A stretch of 64,000 nt of DNA from Clitopilus passeckerianus. Lineage: Eukaryota > Basidiomycota > Agaricomycetes > Agaricales > Entolomataceae. The stretch is taken from the NCBI GenBank assembly GCA_944990035.1, contig CALYLX010000158.1, forward strand, positions 290,985-354,984, given 5' to 3'. Of the stretch, positions 33,127-44,930 are shown piece by piece; the stretch's first letter is position 1; each line of letters opens with the position of its first letter. The notes beneath the pieces were generated by a model, which was not told the DNA's origin, ran no database searches, and saw only the letters and a program-made list of their open reading frames with translations. The position numbers were made by a program, and so were the translations under genes.

Positions 33127-34802
33127 ATGCTTACAGATGTACGAATACAGCTGGCCATTTTTAACGAGCTTCAACTATATGATAACGTTGGCGAAGTGGC
33201 GGGGAAAGACCTCGGGTCGCTAGCAAGTTTGGCGCGGACCTGTCGAAGTTTTCAAGGTAAATCCATCGAAGTCGCCCCTTAAGCCCTGTCCATAATAAAT
33301 TTCGTAAAGAACCCGCATTAAATGTGCTTTGGAGGGAACAAGAAGATCTGTCTCCGTTGATTCGAGTTATGCCAGTGCCGATCGGTCTGTGGGGAGTCAA
33401 ACCCAAAGACAGGCAACCGGTCATAGTGAGTTAATACGGCATCTCGTCTCTCTTCAGAACTATTTTTGAAAGTCCATGATAGGAGAGTTTTCTCAGGCCT
33501 TTTGTGGAAAGTGACTGGCACAGACTCGAATACTATTCTTCCAAGATACGCTCGCTAGAGATGACGGCTTATAAAGGAGATTTTGGAGTCGGCGAGCAAG
33601 TCCTTCAGCAATTATCCACCTATCGGCCCTTCAAACACCTACTTCCACGACTCGAGTTTCTCCGCCTAAATATCCGCCCAGAGGTCTGTTTCCCAGCTGT
33701 CAGATACATGGCCAGCCTTCTCGGCAACAGCCTCCACCACCTGCGTATACGCTGCAGATACGATCGGTCCGGACCTCATGACACCCAGCACATAGAACTT
33801 CTTCTTCGCTGTATAGCACAATGCTGCCCTAATTTATGCCTCATTGAAGCTTGCAGTGATACCAGCTGGCCTGGAGTCACCGTCAGGAATCCAATGGAGT
33901 CCTCCTTAGGATCATTCCTTCGCCCCTTCAAACACCTCCGATCGCTTTCGGTAGGTTGGGGGGATGTTACGCCAAACCTGATTTCGGAGATTGGACAACT
34001 TTCCCGCCTACGCACCCTCTGCTTCGGGGCCATAGCAGGTGACAGCAGCGGAAGGACAAACGACAATTCCGCGATATCGCCCACGCACCTGAGGAAGGCC
34101 AATTTTTTTGAATCCCTATCGGAAATCAACTCACTTAAGATGATATTCGCTACAACAAACGAATGCAACACCATTCTGAACAATGCGCCGATTAACCTCA
34201 CACATATTGACCTATACGGCACCAGTGGCCTCACTCGTCTGAACGAGTGGCTTGAGCCACTCGAGCGCTTCATCAACCTAACATGCCTTGAGCTTGAATG
34301 TGAACATCTCACCTTCCAGCCTGAGGTCAATGATACAACCTTATATTCGCCCATCTTATCCCTTCAGAACCTACACATCGTGTCTCTCTGGGGAATCCCC
34401 AAACACGGTCAAACAGCTCTTTTGAGTCAGATCCCCGCCGCTTGGCCGCAATTGGAATCGCTCGAAGTGCTCCCATATTCGGATACAGAGCCGTATACGG
34501 CGCTCGAAGGATTGATTCCAATCGCGCAGCACTGCAAGAAGCTAACCGAGCTTGCCGTCGCACTCATATGTCGTCCCTTTGACGTCAACAAACTTGACTT
34601 CACGCACGGAGCCAGCCGCCTCCAACGCTTAGAGCCCTGGCGCTCACCCTTGGAGCAACCGTGGGGCGTTCTCCGTTGCATTTCAATCCTTTTCCCGAGG
34701 TTGACATGGGCCGATGGGTACAAAGCTTTAGACAATGATGGTATTGACTTGGAGCCACTTTGGAAGGATCTCAACAAGGCTTTTAGACAAGCATTTGGTT
34801 AA
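33127..34802 (+). CDS. F-box/leucine-rich protein with shifted start
   Basis: Exons are 33127-33256, 33310-33425 and 33483-34802 (the last acceptor could also be at 33485). The degenerate F-box reads LASLARTCRSFQEPALNVLWREQ across a phase-1 intron, followed by LIRVMPVPIGLWG and FLRPFVESDWHRLEYYSSKIRSL, then leucine-rich repeats (LLPRLEFLRLNIRP, LRTLCFGAIAG, LTELAVALICRPF). An upstream ATG (33119) would give MHPCLQM as in the two paralogues, but an indel puts it out of frame. The next in-frame ATG (33127, MLTDVRIQLAIF) is therefore chosen. Otherwise intact. Stop TAA 34800-34802. Same family as the genes at 9697 and 35813, but the most diverged. Confidence 0.78.
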
Positions 34803-35812
34803 TGGCAGCAATTTATGAAATCACAAAGTATATTTGAGTGTAACAGTTCGTACTAGGCAAACGAGTGGCGCTGGGATATAACGTCTTCCATGGAGGTGAT
34901 AAGGCAAGGATGTAGAGACGAAATCTAATAGAATAGAATCTACCAGATAATAAGTAAATGATATATAGTATGAAAGCATGGGATACTCACCTCAATAACC
35001 GTTATAGGGAACTGAGGTGAGAGGATAAACTACGAGGAATATATATACGAGAGATAAACAATGGAAAGAGAACGCTTTGGCCACAGGCCAAAGCAGTGGG
35101 ATTGAGCACAATGATGACACCGACCACAGTGAGTGGCAGTGATGTCAAAGCGTAAGTACATGCTTACGATGCACGATTTGCCTCAACAAAGGAGGATGTG
35201 ATAACTAACGTTGTAGATTCCAGTCGGTCAGCAGTACAGCGTAAGGGTATCAAGGTTTTGCACGGAACTGAAAAAACAATTGTCCATTGGAATATTACCG
35301 TCCGATCACTAGATATGAGGCCTTGAGGTTCCCGTTCAGTCAGTCTCGAAATCCAAAATTCCAGGTTCAGCAGTGATATCCTGTCCATCAACCGCACTCG
35401 TCCCGCCGGTCGAAACCACTGCGTACAATCGGTAGAACCGGGTCGGCCTGTGCCGTGAACGCGGCCGTGCCACCAGAGAATATATACTTACGACGGAGGA
35501 GATTAGGGCGATCAAGTACCTACTGGTAGAGTGTGAACCCCACACTGACGAAGCGACGTGCCCAAGTCAGTCAGACCTCGATTTCTTGATCGACCGAGAT
35601 TGATGGAGGTCGAGACAACAAGTGACAATGGAGAAGATTGAATGCCATTATATGTCATGGAGTAATAATTATAATGCCACATTTATCGCACCTCGACAAT
35701 TCCTGATCTGGGCCAACCTCGCGCTTCTGCCGGCCCTCAACCAAGCTTTCCCATTACACTTGCATTATCCCTCACGGCATTGCGCCTCGCTTCATGGTCA
35801 CGTTCATGACAG
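34803..35812. other. Intergenic with palindromes
   Basis: No gene recognised. Two hairpins lie close together: arms CTCACCTCA (34986-34994) and TGAGGTGAG (35013-35021), and GCTTTGGCC/GGCCAAAGC (35074-35094) with a 3-nt loop. The right end (35700-35812) resembles the 5' flank of the F-box gene at 9697. Confidence 0.45.
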
Positions 35813-37468
35813 ATGCATCCCTGCTTGAACATTTTCGAAATACGGTTGGCTATTGCGAAGTCACTTCAGACCGATCTGAATGGAGATCTTGATAGCGAGG
35901 CCTGGCACTCCCTTGCAGCTCTGGCGCTGACCTGCCGACCTTTTCAAGGTCAGAAATTTTAAATGGAACATGACCGAGCAAGAGTTAAGCCTGAAGTTAT
36001 TCATAGAGCCGGCTCTCGACATCCTTTGGGAAGTCCAGTACAGCCTATCACCCCTCGTGCGAGTTATGCCACGCGACCTCTGGAGCTTCGACGACGCAGA
36101 AAGTCCCGAAATAGTGGTGAGCCTTTCGACCCTGCCTCCCCTGATAACTGCTTATGACATACTATGCAGTGTTTTACGAGGCACCTCACAGAGAATGACT
36201 GGGATAGATTCGGTGTCTATAGCCGCAGAATCCGAACCCTGGATCTCTCAACTCGTGATACCTTTGGTGTCGATGAGACACTTCTTCGTCGATTGTCGAC
36301 CTTCCGCCCTGTGAGGCAGCTACTGCCTCGGCTCCAGGCTCTCATCCTAATCGTGGCGGGCGATGAAACATTTCCTTGCATAGAATACGTGCCAATTTTC
36401 CTAGGGAAATCTCTCACGGAACTTCGCATAGAGGCCATTGAAGATCTAGGCCCCGATACCAGCCACTTCGACGAAGACCTCTACAGTGTCGAGGGTCTCC
36501 TTTCATCCGTTAAAATTCTTTGCCCAGATCTGCGCACTTTGATCGTTCCTTACCTTATCCCAAGACGAGCGGACAATCCGAGAAAGACATTCGACTTAGA
36601 ATCTTTCATCTCCAGCTTCAAGAATCTCGAATACCTTGGCTTCAGCGTCCAAAATGTCACACCCAGCATGATGCAGAAAATAGGAATACTTCCTAATCTG
36701 TTACATCTCGACGTTGGAAACACTCCGGACTGTAATTGGGCACCACTGCACTCAGCTTCGGAGCACCCTGTTTCAAATTTTACGACGACCTCCTTTTCTG
36801 GCGGGTTCAGGAACCTTGAATCCATGGAAGCATGCAACGTTGGAGCCAATGATCTCAAAACCATACTTAATCATGGTCCAATCACCCTCAAGTCGTTTCA
36901 CGCCTACAGCTCGTATGGTTCTGCCCATTTGAGCGAGCTGATTGACCCCCTCCAACGTTTTACCGGTTTAACATCCCTTTCCCTCCGTTACGGCGAATTT
37001 GATTTTCACCCAATCGACCAAGAAACTACCTCGCTTGCCCCCGCCCTATCGCTCCGGCAGCTTCGCGAAGCTTGCCTGTTGAGCTTTCCAAACGAAGCCT
37101 TGACAGATGACTTTCTAAGTCATATTCCGAAGGCTTGGCCGCACTTACGATCGCTTGAATTGATTCCTCGTGATGGTAGGGAAACGCGCATGACCCTAGC
37201 GGGCTTGACCCCAATTTCACAGAAGTGCCGGAGGTTGAAGGAACTTCACATCGTCATCATCTGCCGACCGTTTCACACCGAGAATATTGACTTTGGTGGC
37301 AGCGGCCTCCACCGGCTAAACCTCGACTGTTCCCCGGTGGAGGAGCCTTTGGAAGTACTACGCTGCATCGAAATCCTTTTCCCTAGACTAGTGGAGGCTA
37401 ATTCTTACGAAGGTTGGGAGGCCGGATTCAGCAAAGCATTACGAGAAGTGTATTCCTGGTCATTTTGA
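35813..37468 (+). CDS. F-box/leucine-rich protein
   Basis: Close paralogue of the gene at 9697. Exons are 35813-35948, 36007-36116 and 36170-37468, with the same intron phases and the same GTCAGA donor in intron 1. Start MHPCLNIFEIRLAIAK; F-box-like LAALALTCRPFQEPALDILWEVQ; then LVRVMPRDLWSFDD and CFTRHLTENDWDRF. Leucine-rich repeats follow (LLPRLQALILIVAG, LREACLLSFP, LKELHIVIICRPF). Stop TGA 37466-37468. Similarity to the 9697 gene includes the 5' flank, so the pair comes from a segmental duplication. Likely a ubiquitin-ligase adaptor with unknown target. Confidence 0.82.
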
Positions 37469-40127
37469 CAGGAAGCTTCCGGTGGGGATGGAGGGGGAGA
37501 AGGCAACGACCTCTTTGAAAGAACTTTGTGGGATGACTGTAACCTTTTGGCTACAATGTAGTTTAAACCTCGACAAGACTTTCGGCAGGTTTGTCTTATC
37601 GCAAAAAGTACTGTCATTGCACCGCGTCGAAAAATGTTTTTTCCAGTAGTTGGCCTTTCAGGTATAATGTTGACGTAGATTTCCAACGAATGAGGCCCTT
37701 CGAATTCAGGACCATACAGTTGTCGAAGTCAAGATGAACTGGAGGATCAACCAGTCACGCCACGCGTGACCCTCAAGCTTTCTGACCACCATGTCGTCAA
37801 TTCAGATGTCAGGCGCTCAAATTTCAAAGCTCAAAATTTAGCCTTCAACGACACCTTACAAGATCATCGCGGGTCGAGTGCCCATCCTTTCAACGCGAAC
37901 ATGGCCCAAATAACCTTGACACCGTATGTCTCCCTCACTTCGCTGCTTTACGCGTTCTCAGTCGCTTATATCCGTTTCAGAACTAACCGCTTGTAAATCC
38001 GGGAACGATACCGCTAAATGCGCGCCCTGGTGTGGAGAACGTCCGGCGTTACTTATCACTTGGTGAGCGACATCACTTCTTTGTCCTGGCACCAGCTAAC
38101 GTCTTACTTTCTCCAGGCAGATAAGGCTATTACCGAATGTATATTCATGAAGAGTTTCCGGCCTGGAATTACATGCCAGTGTCAATCTTGATGCCCCTAG
38201 GACCGATGTTGACCGCCAGTCAGCAATCTTCTTGAGGTGAGCTTCTTCGTATTCTTCCTCTCATCGTGTTCTTACGCCAGCTCTTACGCCAGAACGAATG
38301 ATACTCAATGAGGAGTACCCGTCATTAAACCCTATCCAGTCGCCATTCCACATTGACCAACGACATACAACCGAGTGAGTCCCAAAATGTCCCGCTGGTC
38401 ACATTCGGAAAGCTGATCTATTCCAGCAGACTCCTGTTACATACCCGCTCGCTCAGGAAGGGATCGTTTCTCTCATGGAGCTCGGACTTGTTGGGATCGA
38501 ATCCGTTGTTTTCCTTACCGAAGAGACAGACGACGCGGAATGTGGACCATGTGCATCGGGCGTTCGTTAAGGGTGGGAGGGGATTGGGAAGGCAGCGGAG
38601 GAGGAGAGGTTGAGGGATCGTATTCAGGTTACGGCGAGGATGGTTGGGTTGGGTGGGGCTTGGACGAATAATGATGCGGGTATCTCGTTGCCTATAGCTG
38701 ATGAGTGAGTTATTTTCCGCTCTCGTCGTTCTTCGACCTGAGGCTGATTATGGAACAGTGGAGAAGGGAACATTTTCGACCCGATATACAAAGCAGCGAT
38801 CATGCCGAACGACCTAGACCTCCACAAGGTCCTTACCTCGAAAAACCAAGAACTCATCCTCATGAGTATCGCATCGGTGTGCTCCGCCTCACTCAAGCCC
38901 CAGAGGTACACCTATTTCGATCCAGGGGATATTTGTTTGATATTGAAGTGCGTATATGTTCCTTGCCTCTCCACTCCTTTCTTTTCGCTTCATGGATGCG
39001 CAGTTCATCCGTTCCTGCGCATATGCGCACATTGCCCGCGGTTGGAGAATTGAACTCTAAATTCAATTCAATTGAGGTCCGAGGATGGGTGGCGGAACGC
39101 TTGGCTGGGGAGACCGCTTCCGACCTACCGGAACATGATGATGGTGATGACAAGACGCTCAAGGCGTCAGCGGGGACGAGACCAGGGATGTCAACGTACA
39201 TACCCCGCTACACCCAAGGTGATCGCCCTGCCTTAGCCTTTCTCCCGCTCTCTTGGTCATCTGCTCATCGGGAACCTAATCTTGCGGCCCACTAAACTTT
39301 CTTTGCCGCTTCCTGCCCTTCCCGCGAACTAAGATACTAACTTATCCTCACCCAGGAATGTCACGAAGCTTGGCAGGGTCCCCTGCTCGGAATCCGCATG
39401 AAAGGAGGGACAGGCAGGAAAGGGATAGGGATAGGAGGAGGCAGGTTGGGAGGGGTACGAGTATGGAGGCCGGTCGAGATCGAAGTCGAAATGGGAGGGA
39501 CCCTGGCGAAGATGGAAGAAGAGGTCGAAGCCAACCGCCCCCAAGACACTTTCAATCACCTGTGCTGCCAGGGCAGAACTACTCTCATGACCATCACACC
39601 TCCCCGACCCCTGCAACCGGAGCAACGGCAGAGCAGCCCCGCCCGCTCTGCGGCATAGCCATCCAAACCCACGACCTGCATTCACGCGGCCAAAGTGGCA
39701 CGGACGGGGGCAGGCAAGAGTCGGTTCCTCGAATCCACATCTGCAAACATGGCATAGTCAAGAACTTCTACCGCAGCATGCGCTAGGTTATGGACATTTC
39801 CAAGATTGGGGAGTTTCGGTACTGATGTTGATGCCATATGGGGGTACTTTGGTTGCTGCTGGTGGCCATGGCCTTCGGGTTCGGGTTCTGGGGAGGTGGA
39901 ACGTGGGAGGGCGAGGCCTGGTCCTGCTGATCCTGGCAGCCTGAGGGACAGCAGGAGGAAGTCTCGGAAGAGGCCCAGCACTGAGAGACAGGTAATATAC
40001 ATGGCTATACCCAGAGATGAACGAAAGTATAATAAGCTATGAAAGAAGGTTTTGATCAGTAGGCTAAAGGACGATCGGGCCGTGTCCAAAAGTCAAGGCA
40101 CTTACTCAACGAGAAAGAAGCCGAGAT
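37469..40127. other. Unassigned region with decayed exons
   Basis: A box like those heading family U copies lies at 37761-37770 (CACGCGTGAC). Exon-like pieces follow, such as MAQITLTP with a GTATGT donor at about 37927, a piece reading PGTIPLNARPGVENVRRYL (about 37999-38060), QTPVTYPLAQEGIVSLMELG (about 38428) and FDPIYKAAIMPNDLDLHKV (about 38778). In-frame stops interrupt them. I cannot name the original protein. An Arg-rich open frame at 39358-39786 is probably composition only. Confidence 0.3.
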
Positions 40128-40313
40128 TTATGCAATAATACAAGTTGAACGCTGGGAACGAGCACGCCGCCTTGCTGGCATTCGCGCCGCCCTGGCATAC
40201 GCTTCCTCAAAAACATTCTTCACGCCTTCTCCTGTCAAAGCAGAGCACTCTATGTACTTGACCGCCCCAATCTCCTTCGCCATTGCCTGCCCCTGCCCAT
40301 TTTTCAAATTCAG
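40128..40313 (-). pseudogene. Rho-family GTPase, 3' remnant
   Basis: Only the last exon of a Rho-type small GTPase gene is present on the minus strand. It follows a CAG acceptor at 40316-40314 and reads [19 protein letters not shown], then NVFEEA, a basic stretch, and the prenylation motif CIIA before the stop. No P-loop or switch exons can be found upstream (40314-40740). It matches the C-terminus of the intact gene at 40760 on the opposite strand, also ending CIIA, which suggests an inverted duplication with loss of the 5' part. Confidence 0.7.
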
Positions 40314-40759
40314 CTGGTATTTTCGCATTTCTTTGACCACACACACCCACCCACATACCATCCGGACATTTAGACGCCGGTAGGAGGTCCTAAGCGCTCA
40401 AAGCGCTCAAGTCTCATGGGTTCGAGGCGGTGTTAGGAACTGTGGTCGCAAGTACAGCCTCCCGCAAGAGACCTACTTAAAGTTCTAGTGCCCATCTTCT
40501 ATTGAACTCACATCGGCCGCCTCCTAAGACGATACTCTCCAAATATTCTCAGTGAGGGCTTCTATAACGCACACCATCGAAATAGTCCAAAACTTTCGTT
40601 TGACACTCAGTCAAGCGGGGCCAAGTCAGGAACACAGTCTCCTTACAGCCTCCACCCACTTCTTTCGATCTGGTAATAAAAGCGTCGGTTCTCCTCTTGG
40701 TTCACTTGCTTTTCTCCCGCCACCCAACCCCATTGAACCTCAGAGCATCTCCAGATAAA
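40314..40759. other. Intergenic between Rho remnant and Rho gene
   Basis: Presumed promoter and leader of the plus-strand Rho gene. No N-terminal Rho coding sequence was found on the minus strand here. Confidence 0.4.
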
Positions 40760-41338
40760 ATGGGCTACCGAGATTACCGGAGGAAGCTAACCATCGTGGG
40801 AGATGACACAGTCGGAAAAACATGTCTCGTCATGTCATACACCACCGGCACTTTTCCAAACTGGATCCCAGGCACCTACCACAATTGGGTGGAAGATTTC
40901 GAATTCGGTGGCAAACTCTACGAGGTAGCATTCTGGGACGTATATTGCTCGGATGAATACGCCCGGCTTCGACCGTTGAGTTACCCCGACACAGATGTAT
41001 TTCTCCTTTGTTTCTCGCTCGTTGATCTCTCGACGTATGAAAATATTCGGACTTTGTGGTATCCAGAGACCGCTATGTGGAGCCCAGGGTCTACTTATGT
41101 ACTAGTTGGGACAAAACTCGACCTTCGAGAGGCTACTACCATCGAGTCGGTGTCGGGAGCGGTTATATACGAGCAGGGAGAAGCGATGGCAAAGGAGATC
41201 GGAGCAGTGAAATACATGGAATGTTCAGCTGCGACTGGACAGAACCTGAAAACGGTATTCGAGGAGGCGCTTAAGATAGCTGTGCAGAGGCCACCGAGGA
41301 AACCTTCTCGTTCTTGGAGAAGCTGCATTATTGCTTAA
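40760..41338 (+). CDS. Atypical Rho-family small GTPase
   Basis: Single-exon 192-residue Rho-like protein with C-terminal CIIA for prenylation, so probably membrane-attached. It aligns with Rho/Rac/Cdc42 throughout: P-loop GDDTVGKTCLVMSYTT, YARLRPLSYPDTDVFLLCFS, nucleotide-base motif VGTKLDLRE, and ECSAATG. Key catalytic positions differ from the family norm. The P-loop glycine equivalent to Gly12 is Asp. Switch I reads IPGTYHNW where canonical Rho has PTVF, losing the usual Mg-binding threonine position. The DTAGQE motif of switch II is DVYCSDE, so the catalytic glutamine is gone. By analogy with Rnd and RhoH it may bind GTP without hydrolysing it. Start ATG 40760; stop TAA 41336-41338. Confidence 0.85.
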   Translation: MGYRDYRRKLTIVGDDTVGKTCLVMSYTTGTFPNWIPGTYHNWVEDFEFGGKLYEVAFWDVYCSDEYARLRPLSYPDTDVFLLCFSLVDLSTYENIRTLWYPETAMWSPGSTYVLVGTKLDLREATTIESVSGAVIYEQGEAMAKEIGAVKYMECSAATGQNLKTVFEEALKIAVQRPPRKPSRSWRSCIIA

Positions 41339-43117
41339 GCCTTGGGCCCAGCCTTTCTCGCTCATGGTATGCTTCCTTTTTATCACAGACTACCTCACGG
41401 TTCTTTCAGCGTGCTGATTCGCCTTGTTCACTCCCATAGTTCATGCACCTTTACGTCTAACTGCCCAAGCCTGCAACTGGTCAGACCGGGAATCTCAAAT
41501 AACGTCGCAAGGTCGTTCAGGGTTGGGCTGTATATCTATTGCGTTGTATATCGTTGCTGTGGAAGATGCCCATGTTCCACAGTCCAATGAAATGATGATC
41601 TCGGCTTCTTCGGGTCGGAGGAATGGAAAGTTCAGCGAATGTCATGAATACTTTCTACAGCCGCCTATGAGTCTTTGTGGTAGTTTTCTAAATACTAGAG
41701 GCTTAATCTACTGAGAACGGCTCCGGGAACTGTCATATGTTTTTGCTTCCGGGAAGGCTGCTGGTGTGCGGCTTCTTTCGCTCCCGATGTTATCTCCTTT
41801 TCCCCTCCGCCGCAACTTCGTCACCATCGGCTATCTAGTAAAGACTTAAGATTTGACCATATATATAGACCTGGATATGAGCCACCATTACTGGGACCAA
41901 AGTGACGACAGAATAAATTCAACGCACCCGTCAGTGGGAAATAAGAGCGATTGCTGTTACGAGGTTGAATTCGAGGTTGACCTTCAGCTTCTCATCGGAT
42001 TTTGGTGCACTTCACCGCCGCTCCGTCCCACTGTAATTCATAGATATCTCATCCTGAATCTTTCGCAAATCATTTCATTCCAACCGCCGTTCAAAACGTA
42101 TCTCTCCCTGGAACTGCCGCTAAGGAGAGACCAAGGTTGATGTCAAGCAAATCCATTTAGCTTATCGAGGCTGGCTAGAGCATGTGAGAGTAATAGTGGC
42201 AGGTTCTAAAGGGTGTGCTCTTGCTCTGCCCTGTTTCTTTGGATCCTGAAATACCGCCCAAAGCATTGCCAAGGCTAATTCCTGCTACGTGATGCGATGA
42301 TCTGCTGCGTGTCCGCGTCTTTTTTCAAATGCCATAGCCAAATAAGAGATAAACTTGATTTGGTTAAGGTCAATATAGTCGACCCTGCCACCATTTCTCA
42401 CTCCGTCGCCACAAGACACATGTTAGTTTGGACGTTCCCACCCAGGGTGGTGCCTCCACTTCCGACAGCTCGCCCAGCCTTTTGCGGATTCAAAAGGCTG
42501 TTTCTTATCTCTCCTGGGCAGAAGTTCTGAGGGATAGTGTATCTTGGCTTTCTAGTGGCACACGACCCATACTCTTTTTGAGAGCATGGCACGGCGTTCC
42601 TGACCCCATTCCCGCGCGTACACCTACAAAGAACTTCCGCTTCGAAGAAGCGCTGATCATCTCAGCATTGTCAAATTTCGTGCCTGTCTGCGCAATCACC
42701 ATTACACATTCCACGAGGAAACCGGTTTTCTCCATGCTACATTGCATGCGTCACTGGATCTCGACGATCACCAAGAGAGCCTGGAATGGCAGATCACCTC
42801 TCTTCCCGGCGTCTTCCAGGCAAAAAGCGATCAAATATTTCTCAGGATCGTCCTCAGGGACGCTGCGTCGCAACTCTAAGCCCACGTCCAGTCATTGCTG
42901 CCAGGCGCTGGCCCTGAATCGTTAGCCCGGTTGGCACGACACTCTGGCAGATTTAGAAATTAGTGGATATTTTGACAAAGGTATTATAAACGGTGGGTCA
43001 GGGCGCCCACGCTGTCTTTACTTTTCTCCTTTCTTGTTCATCCCTCCGCTGTATCCTCCAGATCCACTATTCGTTCGCTCGTGGATGACCTGCTAACGTC
43101 CTGCTCCTTGAAGAAAC
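41339..43117. other. Intergenic
   Basis: No gene, RNA or repeat recognised. Several open frames up to 165 codons exist (for example 42428-42925), but their composition is unremarkable and no motif is visible. Confidence 0.35.
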
Positions 43118-44930
43118 ATGTCGCATGAAGAAGGATCCTTTACAGTGACCGAGTCTGAGATCGAGTTTGCGTGAGTACTTCCTTCATCCTCAAGTTCTGT
43201 CCAACGAGCTGATTGGTTTCGTGCAGGAGCGTGTTTGCCTATGCCTCAACCATCCCAGGCACGGTGGTGTGCTCCCTGGTCCTTTGTGCTTATGGGCTGG
43301 TTGCTCTCCCCAGGCGGTCGAGGCAGGTGCTCGATCGAGTGAGCTTCCGGCTACTTTCTTATTCTCTCGTCGCAAAGTATGTGTGCTTCTCTCGGTGGAG
43401 CTTGGGCCCAACCACTGACGTTCGCTATTTGTTCAGTGTCGCTTTTGGCATTGCGTTTGCCACAACACCTGCCGCACCAGGAACGGGATGCAATGTTGGC
43501 GCCTTCTTCGTCAACGTAAGCTCAATGCTCCGTTGTAAGCAACTTTTACGTGGACTAATGACGACCCTCATGTAGTTAACACTATTTTTCGCCACGTTCT
43601 TTACAACTTGCATTGCAATTAATCTACAGTACGTTCTCCCATCTCCCACCCGCCTCTGCAACACTTCCCTTACACCCTTTCCAGCCTTGTCCTCGTTCAC
43701 AGCGTGAACGGCAAAAAGATGGAAAAGTACTACATCATAGGCACGACCTTCCTAAGCCTAATCCTAACAGTGCCAACATTCGCACTCGGCCAGTTTGGGT
43801 GGGTCTTCCCTTTAACCTCTAACCGCGATTTCACGTGTGCTGACGCGCTCCCACCCGTTGTGAAGCTGGAGTGACGTGAGCGCAACATGCTGGTATAGCC
43901 ATCCGGACCCGGCGCAACGCCTCAATTGGATTATAGGGACGCAGTCGTTCTGGGTTGCTCTCGCTGCTACGCTTGAGGCTGTTTCGTCGGTTGTGGTGCT
44001 GGTGTGGTTGTATCAGTCTCAGGTGAGTTTTCGGGGAGCTTTTTTCGTTAAGGCTGGAAGGTGTACTGACTCGGAGGACACATTAGCGAACTATCAAGCG
44101 TCTCCTTGTCGGTCGGTTTCCGAAGTCTATTCCGAGCGGAGCGGCTTCAGGAGATGGTTCACGACCGTCAGGAGAGAAGCGTATCACTATCAGTACCAAT
44201 GTTGCCGATATCCAGCATCAGGTGTCGGGTACACCATCATCGTTGACGGAAGATCCTAGGTTCAAGAGAGTCGTTCTGAGAATTGGTGAGTCGCAAAGGG
44301 AGTCCCACCACCGTATTCCGTTCTGATTTGAGGCCGGATAGTGATGTATCCCTTGATATCGTTCCTCGCGAACTACTCGACGGTTGCTCTGGATCTTCAT
44401 GGTGCTATAACTGGCCTGGAGACTCATTTGGTGAGTGTCTTTCTCTCCACATACCGGAATATTGTGCTTATAGTTCTCTACAGGATTTTCAACTTTTGGT
44501 TTTGAGTACGTGAAAGCATTCATTGGCTTGGCTTGTATCTAAACAGTAGCTGCTTCCTTAGACTTGACACTTTATGGCCTACGGCCCCTAGCTTACGGCT
44601 TGCTCGCAGCAGCCGATCCAGTGAGTTTATCCGTCCACATGAACTCTCACGAGCGCTGCTAATATCTGAATCCAGTCCTTCATCGGTGCCGTGAAAACGA
44701 TACTGACTACAGAAGGCGCAGATCCGCAATCATCGGACAGCGGAACAGTCGCAACCAAGCTCAACTTCTCTCCCATAGAAAGCGGGCACAGTTTCCTTTC
44801 TGGTCTGTTCAGCTCTGGTTCAAGAGGTGCCGTGGATATTGAGGATGGGAGAGTACGGAGTGCGTCTCCAACGAGAAATCAGCGGCATACTCGGCAGGAG
44901 AGCTGTCAGCAGTGGGAAAAGCACATATGA
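43118..44930 (+). CDS. Seven-transmembrane receptor-like protein, paralogue 1
   Basis: Predicted 409-residue 7TM protein, 11 exons: 43118-43170, 43227-43376, 43437-43515, 43576-43628, 43685-43798, 43866-44022, 44087-44285, 44342-44430, 44484-44505, 44562-44620, 44676-44930. Frames close throughout. Hydrophobic segments are seen around TIPGTVVCSLVLCAYGLVA, FRLLSYSLVANVAFGIAFA, LFFATFFTTCIAINLHLVLV, YYIIGTTFLSLILTVPTFAL, FWVALAATLEAVSSVVVLVW, MYPLISFLANYSTVVALDL-like sequence (exon 8) and LYGLRPLAYGLLAAADP. The pattern, with conserved ATCWY before TM5 and LRIxxYPLIS at TM6, resembles fungal Git3/cAMP-receptor-like GPCRs. A long hydrophilic loop lies between TM5 and TM6. The soluble tail is 85 residues. 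The receptor call is family-level inference; the ligand is unknown. Confidence 0.75.

Noticed and set aside
33776..34354. 192-codon minus-strand open frame
   Set aside because: Antisense to the leucine-rich part of the F-box gene; composition is that of reverse-complemented Leu-rich coding sequence.
39358..39786. Arg/Asp-rich open frame of 142 codons
   Set aside because: RDRDRR-type composition from purine-rich DNA; other frames of the same stretch are also open and no homology is visible in the window.
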